Made by a program: the position numbers and the translations under genes
The notes under the pieces: model-generated
The model's input: the letters and a program-made list of their open reading frames with translations, nothing else
What the model was told of the DNA's origin: nothing
The model's database searches: none
Part shown: piece after piece, positions 6,856 to 14,919 of the stretch
Numbering within the stretch: position 1 is the first letter of the stretch
Layout: every line of letters begins with the position of its first letter
Source of the DNA: Burkholderiaceae bacterium
Lineage (GTDB): Bacteria; Pseudomonadota; Gammaproteobacteria; Burkholderiales; Burkholderiaceae
Direction: 5' to 3'
Assembly (NCBI GenBank): GCA_947371415.1
Contig: CANBPJ010000031.1
Location: 1-16,551 of the forward strand
Length of the DNA stretch: 16,551 bases

Positions 6856-7251
6856 TTATGCCTGCTTGATACGAAATACCTCAACGCCTACTGAGTGGCA
6901 ATCAGGGTATACATCTGGCTTGGCCGTGCTGACGCGAGCGGCAATCACTTTAGGGTGCAGAAGCATGGCCGCCACGATGTCGTCACAAAAGGTTTCTTGC
7001 AAATGAATGTGGCCCTGGGAAGACCGCGCCTTAATGGTTTCACGCATGAAGTCATAGTCAACAACCTCTTCCAATGAATCATTAGCAGGGGTGTTCATCT
7101 TCAGAGGAATGTACAGATCTACATTGAGAATGACGCGCTGCTCAGCCTTCTTCTCAAAATCATGAACACCAATATTGATATAGATTTCATAGTCGCGTAA
7201 AAATAAGCGGCGGCAATCAACTAATGCGGGATGAGAAAGAATAGCGTGCAT
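6856..7251 (-). CDS. folB: Dihydroneopterin aldolase
   Basis: A 131-residue tunnelling-fold enzyme that converts 7,8-dihydroneopterin to 6-hydroxymethyl-7,8-dihydropterin and glycolaldehyde in folate synthesis; it acts as a cytoplasmic oligomer. Family features are the early IGVHDFEKKAEQRV stretch with the pterin-anchoring Glu37, VDYDFMRETI (about 65-74), and the C-terminal VSTAKPDVYPDCHSVGVEV with the likely catalytic Lys111. It carries about 10 more N-terminal residues than short family members, but no closer internal ATG is available. A purine-rich AAGAAAGAG lies rather far upstream of the ATG. The neighbouring pteridine-reductase-like gene supports a pterin/folate role. Confidence 0.93.
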   Translation of the reverse strand: MHAILSHPALVDCRRLFLRDYEIYINIGVHDFEKKAEQRVILNVDLYIPLKMNTPANDSLEEVVDYDFMRETIKARSSQGHIHLQETFCDDIVAAMLLHPKVIAARVSTAKPDVYPDCHSVGVEVFRIKQA

Positions 7252-7300
7252 AAATGGTGTATTAACTCTTTCTTTTTTAACTTTTTATTTATTGAAAAGC

Positions 7301-8122
7301 TTAGTTTGTTTTAAACATCACATCGCGTGAAGATGGCAGCAAATGTTGTCCACCATCTACATATAAAGTGCTGCCAGTAATGGCGTTGGAGCTCGCCAAA
7401 AATACTGCGGATTTTGCAATATCACTGGGTGTGGATGACTTACCTAATGGTGTCATCTGATGTGCTTTAGTGAAACCCTCATCAGTTTGATCGCCGGAAG
7501 TCATCGTAATGCCCGGTGCCAAACCAATCACCCGCAAGTGGGGAGCAAAATCAACTGCCAGCACTTCAACCGAAGTGAGGAGTGCTGCCTTAGATAAGGT
7601 GTAAGACAGATAATCTGGATTGAGATTGATTAACTTTTGATCGAGCAACTGAATCACCGAAGGAATAGATAAATCCCCATCATTTGCTTTCCTTGTCCGA
7701 CTCTTTTGATACTCAAACATTAATTGAGACAGTAAGATGGGTGCGGCTAAATTCACCTGCATATGCTCTTGTAAGATTTGACTACTCAGCGGCGTATCGG
7801 AATTCGCGCGATCATATTCAAAAATTGAAGCGCTATTGACTAGACATTGGAGGTTTTGAAACTCAGTAACGACTGAAGCAAATAAGTGCCTTATTTGCAC
7901 TTCCTTGGCAAGGTCTGCCTTAAATGCTATGGCCTTGCGCCCTAAGCCCTGAATTTCTGCCACGGTAGCCTGAGCCTCAAGTTCTGACTGTCCATAATGG
8001 ATCGCCACATCCCATCCCTGACGGGCAAACTCCAATGCAATCTCTCGACCCAGACGCTTTGCAGCACCGGTCACTAAAACTGCTTTATTTTGCAAAGGTT
8101 GTGGGTTTGAACTCAAGTTCAC
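7301..8122 (-). CDS. Pteridine-reductase-like short-chain dehydrogenase (FolM/PTR1 type)
   Basis: A 273-residue NADP(H)-dependent SDR. The cofactor loop is TGAAKRLGREIA (18-29), a form typical of FolM and trypanosomatid pteridine reductase rather than the classical TGxxxGxG. The NSAS motif is at 96-99. The active-site pair is Tyr174-xxx-Lys178. Thirteen residues before the Tyr, where most SDRs have Ser, this protein has Asp161; the same Asp/Tyr/Lys spacing is found in PTR1. With folB next in the operon, the likely role is reduction of dihydropterins or dihydrofolate. The start is a GTG with an AGAGA-like ribosome site. Exact substrate is unproven; a general 3-oxoacyl-ACP-reductase-like SDR is the alternative. 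Confidence 0.85.
   Translation of the reverse strand: MNLSSNPQPLQNKAVLVTGAAKRLGREIALEFARQGWDVAIHYGQSELEAQATVAEIQGLGRKAIAFKADLAKEVQIRHLFASVVTEFQNLQCLVNSASIFEYDRANSDTPLSSQILQEHMQVNLAAPILLSQLMFEYQKSRTRKANDGDLSIPSVIQLLDQKLINLNPDYLSYTLSKAALLTSVEVLAVDFAPHLRVIGLAPGITMTSGDQTDEGFTKAHQMTPLGKSSTPSDIAKSAVFLASSNAITGSTLYVDGGQHLLPSSRDVMFKTN
8108..8121. promoter_or_regulatory. Inverted repeat over the SDR start in a 25-base divergent gap
   Basis: TGAACT and AGTTCA form a perfect 6-bp inverted repeat with a 2-base centre. It covers the first codons of the SDR gene and lies 27 bases before the divergent methyltransferase. It could be an operator, but it is short and partly coding. Confidence 0.25.
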
Positions 8123-8147
8123 TTAAATTCTCTTAGACTAGCGAGCT

Positions 8148-9335
8148 ATGGATATTACCTTGACCAGCCTTGAAACGGCTCACACCGAGCTTCTTAGCCA
8201 AAAAATAATGGCAGAAATCGTCTCCCAAGGTGGCTGGATGCCCTTTTCGAGGTATATGGAGATGGCTTTATATGAGCCCGGTATGGGCTATTACAGCGCC
8301 GGAGCCCATAAATTGGGTGCTGGCGGGGATTTCACGACTGCTCCTGAGCTCTCCCCCCTATTTGGCGCCGCGATTGTTGAAACGCTTTTACCCATTCTGG
8401 AGGGTCTCCGAGCTCAAGGCCTTCCCACCCAAATTCTGGAATTTGGTGCCGGCACCGGAAAGTTAGCCCAATCCATCCTCACCCGACTACACGATCTGGG
8501 TTTCTCTTTAGATCGCTACGACATTATTGAGATCTCACCCGACCTGGCCCAAAGACAAAAAGAGCGCCTCCAGCATCTTGCAAAGGAGCTGAATCCATCC
8601 ACTCAATGCCATTGGCTAAGTGCTTTGCCCAGCAACTTCAAAGGCGTCATTCTGGCTAATGAAGTCATTGATGCCATTCCTTGCGACGCCATCATTTATC
8701 AACATGGATTTTGGTATTGGCAAGGGGTTGCTGTGATTGATGGCAAGCTTACTTGGTCAATAGGAACGCCAGTGAAGCAATCTTTGCTTCCTGAAGTCTT
8801 GCTGACAGGTAGCTTTTCAGAAGGTTACGTTAGCGAATTGCACACGCCAGCCAATGCCTGGATGCGCCAGGTAGCCAATCATCTCGCTACCGGCCTCTTC
8901 CTCACCTTAGATTATGGATTTCCGGAAAGCGAGTATTACCACGCGCAACGTCTCGAGGGAACCTTAATGGCCCATCATCGGCATCATGCGATTCAAGATC
9001 CCTTTTATCTCCCCGGCCTATGTGATTTGACGACTCACGTGGAGTGGTCTCAGATTGCTCGCAGCGCTTTAGAAGAGCAAGCAGATGATGTCTATCTCAG
9101 CAATCAAGCGAGTTACCTGCTTGATGCCGGTATTGGCGATATTGCCCTAGAAGTTGGCGATCCCAGCAATCCAGAAACCTTCTTACCGATTTCTAATGCA
9201 TTGCAAAAGTTATTGTCTGAAGCGGAGATGGGTGAGTTATTTAAGGTCTTTGCATTTACAAAGAATTTGAATGCCTTGCTTCCAGACCATGCCCTGGAGG
9301 ACTTGCCGGGCCTCAGAGGCAGGAACCGCCTCTAG
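8148..9335 (+). CDS. SAM-dependent methyltransferase, MidA/NDUFAF7 (DUF185) family
   Basis: A 395-residue class I methyltransferase. The N-terminal family signature is clear: an IVSQGGWMPFSRYMEMALY stretch at about 24-42, then GYYSAG, GDFTTAPELSPLFG (60-73) and the SAM-binding loop EFGAGTGKLA (98-107). Later ANEVIDAIPCD and TLDYGFPESEYYHAQR are also family hallmarks. The mitochondrial member NDUFAF7 methylates an arginine of a complex I subunit; the bacterial substrate is not established. The ATG has only a weak GAG upstream. The gene is divergent from the SDR and converges on cca with 3 bases between the stop codons. Length is normal. Confidence 0.92.
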   Translation: MDITLTSLETAHTELLSQKIMAEIVSQGGWMPFSRYMEMALYEPGMGYYSAGAHKLGAGGDFTTAPELSPLFGAAIVETLLPILEGLRAQGLPTQILEFGAGTGKLAQSILTRLHDLGFSLDRYDIIEISPDLAQRQKERLQHLAKELNPSTQCHWLSALPSNFKGVILANEVIDAIPCDAIIYQHGFWYWQGVAVIDGKLTWSIGTPVKQSLLPEVLLTGSFSEGYVSELHTPANAWMRQVANHLATGLFLTLDYGFPESEYYHAQRLEGTLMAHHRHHAIQDPFYLPGLCDLTTHVEWSQIARSALEEQADDVYLSNQASYLLDAGIGDIALEVGDPSNPETFLPISNALQKLLSEAEMGELFKVFAFTKNLNALLPDHALEDLPGLRGRNRL

Positions 9336-9338
9336 TAT

Positions 9339-10478
9339 TTAACTATTGAGTGCGACTGCAATGGCGGATAGCCTTGCAACATCTACAGCACTACGAATGC
9401 TTTCACCATTCGCGCGATCTGCAGCAGGAATACTCGCAATAATTTCTGCCGTGTTGATCGATTGGGCTTGCTGCACTGCGTTGGTCAAGGGAGCCACAGG
9501 CAAACCAATTTGTTGGGCGAGTTTTAGCAAGGCATGCCCACGATCAGGTTTACGCCAAACATCCGCACGATTAAACCAAGGCAATACATCAACAGCTTGA
9601 TACATCCCACCTGCAGTGCTTATCGTTTTTTCAATCAGCAAATTGAGTTCACTAAAAATTTCACTGAAATCACGCACCTCATTTGGCATTTTTACGCGCT
9701 CTGCCCACGCCCGAATTTCATTGGCGGGTAAATGCATCAGCACTACTGCGCAGCGATCTTCCAAACGACTATCTAATGCATGTAAATGAGTGATCAAGTC
9801 CTCGCGATATTCCTCTTTGGCCAAATTGGCTGTGAGTGCTGATGGCAGCAGCATTGTGGCCGCACCCGTATCTAGCAATACTTGAAGCATCCGCATTGGC
9901 TTGCTAGCAGTGAAGCCTCTCGCCAATTCTTGCCAAACGCGTTCAGCAGATAGCGCCGATAGTTCATTCGATTGAACAATAGCCTGTAGCGCCTTCATAG
10001 TTTTTGGTGCCACCATGAACTCAGGAAAGCGTGCAGCAAAACGCGCGATACGCAATAGACGCAATGGGTCTTCTGCAAACGCATCTGAAACATGGCGGAA
10101 AATTTTTGCCGCCAAATCTTGTTGGCCGTTATATGGATCCAGAATGGGGCCTATCCATTGACCATCAACACCAATCTCTTGTGCCATCGCGTTGATCGTC
10201 AGATCACGGCGCTCTAAATCTTGCTCTAGGCTGACCGTAGGATCAGCATAAAACAGAAACCCTTTGTAACCTTTTCCAGTCTTACGCTCAGTACGAGCTA
10301 AGGCATATTCAGCTTGGGTCTCTGGATGCAGAAAGACAGGGAAATCCTTGCCTACGGGGCGATAGCCCAGGGCAATCATTTCTTCTACGCTAGAGCCAAC
10401 CACAACATAATCAATGTCATGCACTGGCAAACCCATGAGGGTATCCCGAATAGCGCCGCCGACTGCGTAGATCTTCAT
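9339..10478 (-). CDS. cca: CCA-adding tRNA nucleotidyltransferase
   Basis: A 379-residue class II nucleotidyltransferase that builds or repairs the 3'-CCA end of tRNAs. Catalytic features are VGGAIRD (6-12) and the metal-binding pair Asp21/Asp23 in HDIDYVV. Then come RTERKTGKGYKGF (63-74), the RRD of ERRDLTINAMA (90-92) and an RLLRIARFAARF stretch in the neck domain. It starts MKIYAVGGAIRD as in E. coli Cca. E. coli Cca is somewhat longer (412 residues) and carries a C-terminal HD phosphohydrolase domain; I see no clear HD motif here, so only the nucleotidyltransferase activity is supported. The ATG lies 4 bases after the stop of the NDUFA9-like gene, so the two are cotranscribed. Confidence 0.95.
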   Translation of the reverse strand: MKIYAVGGAIRDTLMGLPVHDIDYVVVGSSVEEMIALGYRPVGKDFPVFLHPETQAEYALARTERKTGKGYKGFLFYADPTVSLEQDLERRDLTINAMAQEIGVDGQWIGPILDPYNGQQDLAAKIFRHVSDAFAEDPLRLLRIARFAARFPEFMVAPKTMKALQAIVQSNELSALSAERVWQELARGFTASKPMRMLQVLLDTGAATMLLPSALTANLAKEEYREDLITHLHALDSRLEDRCAVVLMHLPANEIRAWAERVKMPNEVRDFSEIFSELNLLIEKTISTAGGMYQAVDVLPWFNRADVWRKPDRGHALLKLAQQIGLPVAPLTNAVQQAQSINTAEIIASIPAADRANGESIRSAVDVARLSAIAVALNS

Positions 10479-10482
10479 CGAC

Positions 10483-11391
10483 TTATTTCATACCCTCTAA
10501 TGTGCGACGACTAATACCGAATACTTTACTCATTGCATCCAGCCCATGAAGTGGCAAGATGTTTGGGGCTTGCATAGAAGCAATATTGTCACGCGACATT
10601 AAGGTTGGTACAGGCAAAAACTCAAATGCCAATGCTTGCAAATATCCTACAAATGCAGGCACAGGAATAATGGTGCATCGAGTATCAACTTTGCGAGCCG
10701 CAAACTCCACAATCTCCTTCATACTGTAAACAGTGGGTCCAACCAAGTCATAAGATTGATGAATGCTTGATGGCATTCCTAGGGACCTGGTAAATGCAGT
10801 AGCCACATCATCCACACTTACCGGCTGAAACTGCGCATCCGAGTTTGCCAAAGGCATCGCTGGTAATAACTTGGTGAGTTTGGCAAACAAATTAATGAAC
10901 TGATCCTGCGCACCAAAAATTACTGATGGCCTAAAGATCGTCCAATCTAAATTACTAGCTTTCACTGCAGCCTCGCCATCCCCCTTGCTGCGCTGGTACA
11001 TGGATGGGCCATTTGAATCGGCGCCTAAAGCGCTCATATGTAAATAACGTTTGAGGCCATTCATCTGCATAGCCGTAATGATATTTTTGGGGAGATCGAC
11101 ATGTGCCGCCTGAAATACTTTTCCATAAGGCTCTGCGGGTTTGTCATGCAGCACGCCCACCAAATTAATAACAGCGCCATTAGGCTTGATGCGAGAACAG
11201 AGCTCTTGCAAGGCATCAAACTCATGAACATCTGCATCTTCTAAATGCACCTTAGGGAGTAAGCGTAATTCGCGAGCGGCTGCTAAATGACGGGTGGGCA
11301 ACAGAACAGAATACCCCTCTGCTTGTAATTGAGCAGCCAAGACCCGTCCTACGAAACCGTTACCGCCAATCAGCAGAATGTCATATTTCAT
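10483..11391 (-). CDS. NDUFA9-like NAD(P)-binding protein (atypical SDR)
   Basis: A 302-residue Rossmann-fold protein of the atypical SDR group called complex I NDUFA9 subunit family. The dinucleotide loop is GGNGFVG at residues 9-15. Further typical stretches are VINLVGVL, the KRYLHMSALGAD segment, YQRSKGDGEAAVKAS with a YxxxK-like arrangement, and WTIFRPSVIFG. Bacterial members are found near many housekeeping genes and their enzymatic role is unknown; some may be quinone- or complex I-linked. Here it sits 23 bases after the lytic transglycosylase gene and 4 bases before cca, giving a slt-NDUFA9-cca run. The start at the ATG at 11391 places the cofactor loop at the extreme N-terminus, as expected. 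Confidence 0.9.
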   Translation of the reverse strand: MKYDILLIGGNGFVGRVLAAQLQAEGYSVLLPTRHLAAARELRLLPKVHLEDADVHEFDALQELCSRIKPNGAVINLVGVLHDKPAEPYGKVFQAAHVDLPKNIITAMQMNGLKRYLHMSALGADSNGPSMYQRSKGDGEAAVKASNLDWTIFRPSVIFGAQDQFINLFAKLTKLLPAMPLANSDAQFQPVSVDDVATAFTRSLGMPSSIHQSYDLVGPTVYSMKEIVEFAARKVDTRCTIIPVPAFVGYLQALAFEFLPVPTLMSRDNIASMQAPNILPLHGLDAMSKVFGISRRTLEGMK

Positions 11392-11414
11392 AAAACTCCA
11401 ATGTGGTTGAAATA

Positions 11415-13373
11415 CTAAGGTAGCTCAGATGCGTTTGCTGCCTTAGGCGTAATCACGCCTAAACGCTGTTTTAAAGACTGCGATTGACCATGTATCACCG
11501 ATGAATAATACGTCGCATTAGCCAAGACATTTTTTACATAGGTCCGTGTCTCATTAAACGGAATAGTTTCCGCAAAGATCGCACCTTCTGTTGGGCTCGT
11601 GAGCTTTTCCCGCCAAGACTTAGAGCGTGAAGGGCCAGCGTTGTAGGCTGCCGAAGCTAGAACCCATGAACCATCTAGATCTACTAAAACCATATTCAAA
11701 TAATTACTACCCAATGTCAAATTGGTATTGGTATCGCTCAATTTTTCATTGGTGTAAGAGGTCATGCCGATTTTCTTGGCCACATACTTTGCGGTGTTGG
11801 GCATGACCTGCATCAAACCAGAGGCGCCCACCGAAGATGAGGCATTCATGATGAAGCGGGACTCTTGGCGAATGAGTCCATAAGCCCATGCTAAGTTCAA
11901 ATCAATTTGTTTTGCAATGGGCGAAAGTTCGTCGCGATACGGCGTTGGGTAACGTAAGCTAAAGTCGTGCTCTTGCTTGGTACGATCTGCAGTGTTCACT
12001 ACGCGGTCATACAAACCAATACGTTTAGCGTATTCAGCGGAAGCCAAGAGTTGCTTATCGCTCATATTGCGCAATTCCCAATTCCACTCGCGATTGCCCT
12101 CGAAACGTAAATTCATGGCATACAAACGCTCACCCCGAACAAAGCCTTTACGACTTGCCATCACCTCGATCTCTGCATCGCTGACTTTAGTGCGTGCCGG
12201 CGCATGATTGGATTTACCTAAATCTTCACGGGCTAACTGTCCATAAAAATTGAATTGATCGGCAACCAACTCAAGGTTCTCACGCGCTTTTTCATTTTGG
12301 CCATCTACCTTTAATGCGCGCGCATACCAATAAGTCCAGGCAGGATCCTTACTGCGCACTGCGGGGTTCATGCCTTCAATGGCGTTCTTGACCAAAGTCC
12401 AATCTTTCGCACGCAAGCCTGCGCGCACCTTCCACTCTTGACCTTCAGTAGAAAGGAGCTCGTTGTAGCCCAACTCCTGTTGAAGTCGATATGCGTCATC
12501 CGCATTGGGGTCTAGTTTCTTAGCCAAGAATTGGCCAATAACACCCCAGGCAACGGCTTGGTTCTCTTTGCTATAGCGCGATGCATTTTGTAAAAAATCT
12601 TTATACGACTTTGCAGGGTCCGCTTTAGCAGCCTTTACAACATCAGCAATTGGATCTTCGCCACCTAGGCGGCGCGACATAGTGTCAAAACCCATCTCAT
12701 TAGCAGCGCGGCCTAAAGCCTTGGCTTCACTCGGAGTCATGCCACCAGCCCCGACTAATGCAGGAACAAGCTCTTGGCAGGCCTGCCCAAAATAACGTGG
12801 GTCCAACAAAATTGCGCGAGCATCAATCCCCACCTTGGTTGGATTCTCGCCTTGAGCCAACTTAGATTGCAGCGAATAGCATTTCACTTGAGTATCGTCA
12901 TCCAAAACAAATTTGGGATATTCAACATCGAACCTCGACCAATCTTTGCGCTTACCCAGCACCAGCAGCCAATCATTGCGCATCCGGTCCGCTAAAGCGG
13001 TACCCTGATATTGATTTAGAAAAGCAGTGACCTGCAAGTCAGCATTGGTGTCTGCGCGAGCTCCGCCAGCACTATCAAATAGCTGAGGCTTAATGCGGAA
13101 ATAGGCTACATAGTCATCGTAGGGGTAATTGGAGAGGCTTGCTGCCAAGGTCTGGGCACGAGCAACGTCATTTCTTTTGGCCGCTTCACGCAGCTCAATA
13201 AACGTGCGATCGCCATCAGTAACCTCAAAAGCGGAGATCCTACTTTCTTTAACGGGAATGGTTTTTTTGGGTTTCTCTGCAGAAATGCTGGGGGCATTAG
13301 CTAGCAAGGCTAGAAATAAGATCCCGCCTAGCGTTTTTTGCCAGCCACCAAAACCATCAAACCTCTTTTTCAC
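11415..13373 (-). CDS. slt: Soluble lytic murein transglycosylase
   Basis: A 652-residue periplasmic enzyme of the Slt70 type that cleaves peptidoglycan with formation of 1,6-anhydro-muropeptides. A signal peptide is visible: basic start, hydrophobic stretch at about 15-26 and a probable cleavage after ISA at 32. Residues about 50-450 form the helical superhelix, and the C-terminal SLT domain (about 485-630) holds the catalytic Glu504 in IRQESRF, then GASGLMQVMPNTA (516-528) and AAYNAGPSR. Size is very close to E. coli Slt (645). The start codon is GTG, with AGGG about 7 bases upstream. A -35/-10 pair lies in the short gap before the divergent cyclo-ligase gene. It heads the slt-NDUFA9-cca run. 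Confidence 0.94.
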   Translation of the reverse strand: MKKRFDGFGGWQKTLGGILFLALLANAPSISAEKPKKTIPVKESRISAFEVTDGDRTFIELREAAKRNDVARAQTLAASLSNYPYDDYVAYFRIKPQLFDSAGGARADTNADLQVTAFLNQYQGTALADRMRNDWLLVLGKRKDWSRFDVEYPKFVLDDDTQVKCYSLQSKLAQGENPTKVGIDARAILLDPRYFGQACQELVPALVGAGGMTPSEAKALGRAANEMGFDTMSRRLGGEDPIADVVKAAKADPAKSYKDFLQNASRYSKENQAVAWGVIGQFLAKKLDPNADDAYRLQQELGYNELLSTEGQEWKVRAGLRAKDWTLVKNAIEGMNPAVRSKDPAWTYWYARALKVDGQNEKARENLELVADQFNFYGQLAREDLGKSNHAPARTKVSDAEIEVMASRKGFVRGERLYAMNLRFEGNREWNWELRNMSDKQLLASAEYAKRIGLYDRVVNTADRTKQEHDFSLRYPTPYRDELSPIAKQIDLNLAWAYGLIRQESRFIMNASSSVGASGLMQVMPNTAKYVAKKIGMTSYTNEKLSDTNTNLTLGSNYLNMVLVDLDGSWVLASAAYNAGPSRSKSWREKLTSPTEGAIFAETIPFNETRTYVKNVLANATYYSSVIHGQSQSLKQRLGVITPKAANASELP

Positions 13374-13392
13374 CGTCTAACCCTATTGATTT

Positions 13393-13420
13393 ACTATATC
13401 TCTCAATTTTCGCCTGATAA
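13393..13420 (-). promoter_or_regulatory. Probable sigma70 promoter of slt
   Basis: On the minus strand TTATCA (13420-13415) and TATAGT (13398-13393) are separated by 16 bases; they match consensus at 4 and 5 of 6 positions. Transcription would begin near 13386, leaving a leader of about 12 bases that includes the AGGG before the GTG start. The same bases read on the plus strand give GATAAT (13416-13421), a possible -10 for the divergent gene. Confidence 0.5.
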
Positions 13421-14052
13421 TGGTTGATATGCACGGCAATTCTCCAAAATCGCTACGGCAGGACTTACTAGCCCAAAGGAAGCAGTTTGCGACCAGCGCA
13501 AGCTATCCAGCTGCACGAGAAGCTATTTTGACCGGCCTGAGTCAATTTCTTGCGAATTACGATACCCAGATTCAATCTCTTGCTTTGTATTGCCCCATTC
13601 AAAATGAACTTGACCTGCGGCCTACGCTATTAACATGGGTTGCTAGCAGGCCAGATAAAGCTCTTGCCCTGCCTTTTGCGCGCCCTGATCAACATTTGGA
13701 TTTTTATGCCTGGCAAGAGGGCGACCTACTCATCCCCAGTCGCCACGGAGTTCCAGAGCCTGACCCCAACAACCCCCGCAGACCTCAAGTCACCCCAGAC
13801 TGCGTCTTGATTCCCTGTGTAGGGTGGTCAGAATCCAGGGTAGGCGATAAAACGCATTATTGGCGCCTTGGATATGGGGGCGGCTACTTTGATCGCACTT
13901 TGGCGCAGTTGCGAGCCAGCAAGCCCAACCTACTTTGCGTAGGCATTGGATTTGATTGGCAAAAGCTAGATGATGCGCAATGGCAGGCTCAAACACATGA
14001 TGAGCCTTTAGATGCCATGCTGACTGAGTCAGGCTTAGTAATTATTTGTTGA
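13420..14052 (+). CDS. 5-formyltetrahydrofolate cyclo-ligase
   Basis: A 210-residue cytoplasmic enzyme that converts 5-formyl-THF to 5,10-methenyl-THF using ATP. Family features are an N-terminal basic helix (SLRQDLLAQRKQF), ALPFARPDQHLDFYAW (about 84-98), the DCVLIPCVGW strand and the nucleotide/folate loop RLGYGGGYFDR (149-159), where most members read GGGFYDR. The start could be ATG 13420 or ATG 13429; neither has a clear ribosome site, and the first overlaps a good -10 hexamer. The gene is divergent from slt. Its end overlaps metF on the other strand by 11 bp. The folate function agrees with metF and ahcY next door. In E. coli the equivalent gene is ygfA/fau. Confidence 0.93.
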   Translation: MVDMHGNSPKSLRQDLLAQRKQFATSASYPAAREAILTGLSQFLANYDTQIQSLALYCPIQNELDLRPTLLTWVASRPDKALALPFARPDQHLDFYAWQEGDLLIPSRHGVPEPDPNNPRRPQVTPDCVLIPCVGWSESRVGDKTHYWRLGYGGGYFDRTLAQLRASKPNLLCVGIGFDWQKLDDAQWQAQTHDEPLDAMLTESGLVIIC

Positions 14053-14872
14053 GACTTAAATTATCGGCAATCGCTAAAACAGCATCCGCCTGATTAAGAG
14101 AATAGAAATGTAAGCCTGGAGCGCCAGCAGTTAAGAGCTGATCACAAAGATCGGTCACCACCTCCTCACCAAAGGCACGAATCGAAGCAGTGTCATCACC
14201 GTAAGACTGTAGGCGTAAACGGATCCAACGCGGGATCTCTGCGCCACAAGCATCTGAAAACCGAAGTAATTGAGTGCTATTGGTAATCGGCATAATCCCC
14301 GCAATCACCGGCTGAGTAACACCCAAGTCATAGGCCTCATCCACAAAGCGGAAGTAAGCATCGCTATTGTAGAAATACTGAGTCACCGCTGAATTGGCGC
14401 CAGCCTTCATCTTCTGTACAAAGAAGTCCACATCAGTTGCTGGCGATTTGGCCTGGGGATGACTTTCTGGATAAGCGGCCACATCAATATGAAACCAGTC
14501 ACCTGTTTCTGCGCGGATAAATTCCACTAATTCATTGGCGTGATGGAACTCACCATACTGGCCCATGCCAGATGGCAAGTCACCACGTAAGGCCACGATC
14601 CGTTTAACACCCAAAACTTGATATTGCTTCAACATTTCGCGCACGCTCTCACGTGAACTACCAACACAAGATAGGTGTGGAGCAACCACTGCACCTGCAG
14701 CATGAATATCGCTCACCACCTTTAATGTGCCAGATTGAGTAGAGCCACCGGCGCCAAAAGTTACGGAATAAAAAGCGGGCTTGAGCGTTTCACTAAAACG
14801 CTCGCGCACGAGATGCAACTTACTCTCACCTTCAGGTGTTTTTGGAGGGAAGAATTCAACGCTTAATTCCAT
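14042..14872 (-). CDS. metF: 5,10-methylenetetrahydrofolate reductase
   Basis: A 276-residue FAD-dependent TIM-barrel enzyme that makes 5-methyl-THF, the methyl donor for methionine synthase. The start MELSVEFFPP places the catalytic glutamate at Glu6 (Glu28 in E. coli). Other family stretches are SVTFGAGGSTQSGTL (36-50), ALRGD with Asp98 (the flavin-tuning Asp120 of E. coli) and GANSAVTQYFYNSDAYFRF. It is about 20 residues shorter than E. coli MetF, mostly at the N-terminus. No strong ribosome site is visible before the ATG. It is 47 bases downstream of ahcY on the same strand and probably shares its riboswitch-controlled transcript. Confidence 0.97.
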   Translation of the reverse strand: MELSVEFFPPKTPEGESKLHLVRERFSETLKPAFYSVTFGAGGSTQSGTLKVVSDIHAAGAVVAPHLSCVGSSRESVREMLKQYQVLGVKRIVALRGDLPSGMGQYGEFHHANELVEFIRAETGDWFHIDVAAYPESHPQAKSPATDVDFFVQKMKAGANSAVTQYFYNSDAYFRFVDEAYDLGVTQPVIAGIMPITNSTQLLRFSDACGAEIPRWIRLRLQSYGDDTASIRAFGEEVVTDLCDQLLTAGAPGLHFYSLNQADAVLAIADNLSLNK

Positions 14873-14919
14873 GGTCTTGGGCCTGTGTCTCTATTGAAAA
14901 TGTCTAGCAAGGGTACAAA

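Noticed and set aside
7252..7300. A/T-rich gap between the SDR and folB as an internal terminator or promoter.
   Set aside because: The CTTTT/AAAAG pairing is too weak, and no -35/-10 pair with suitable spacing was seen.
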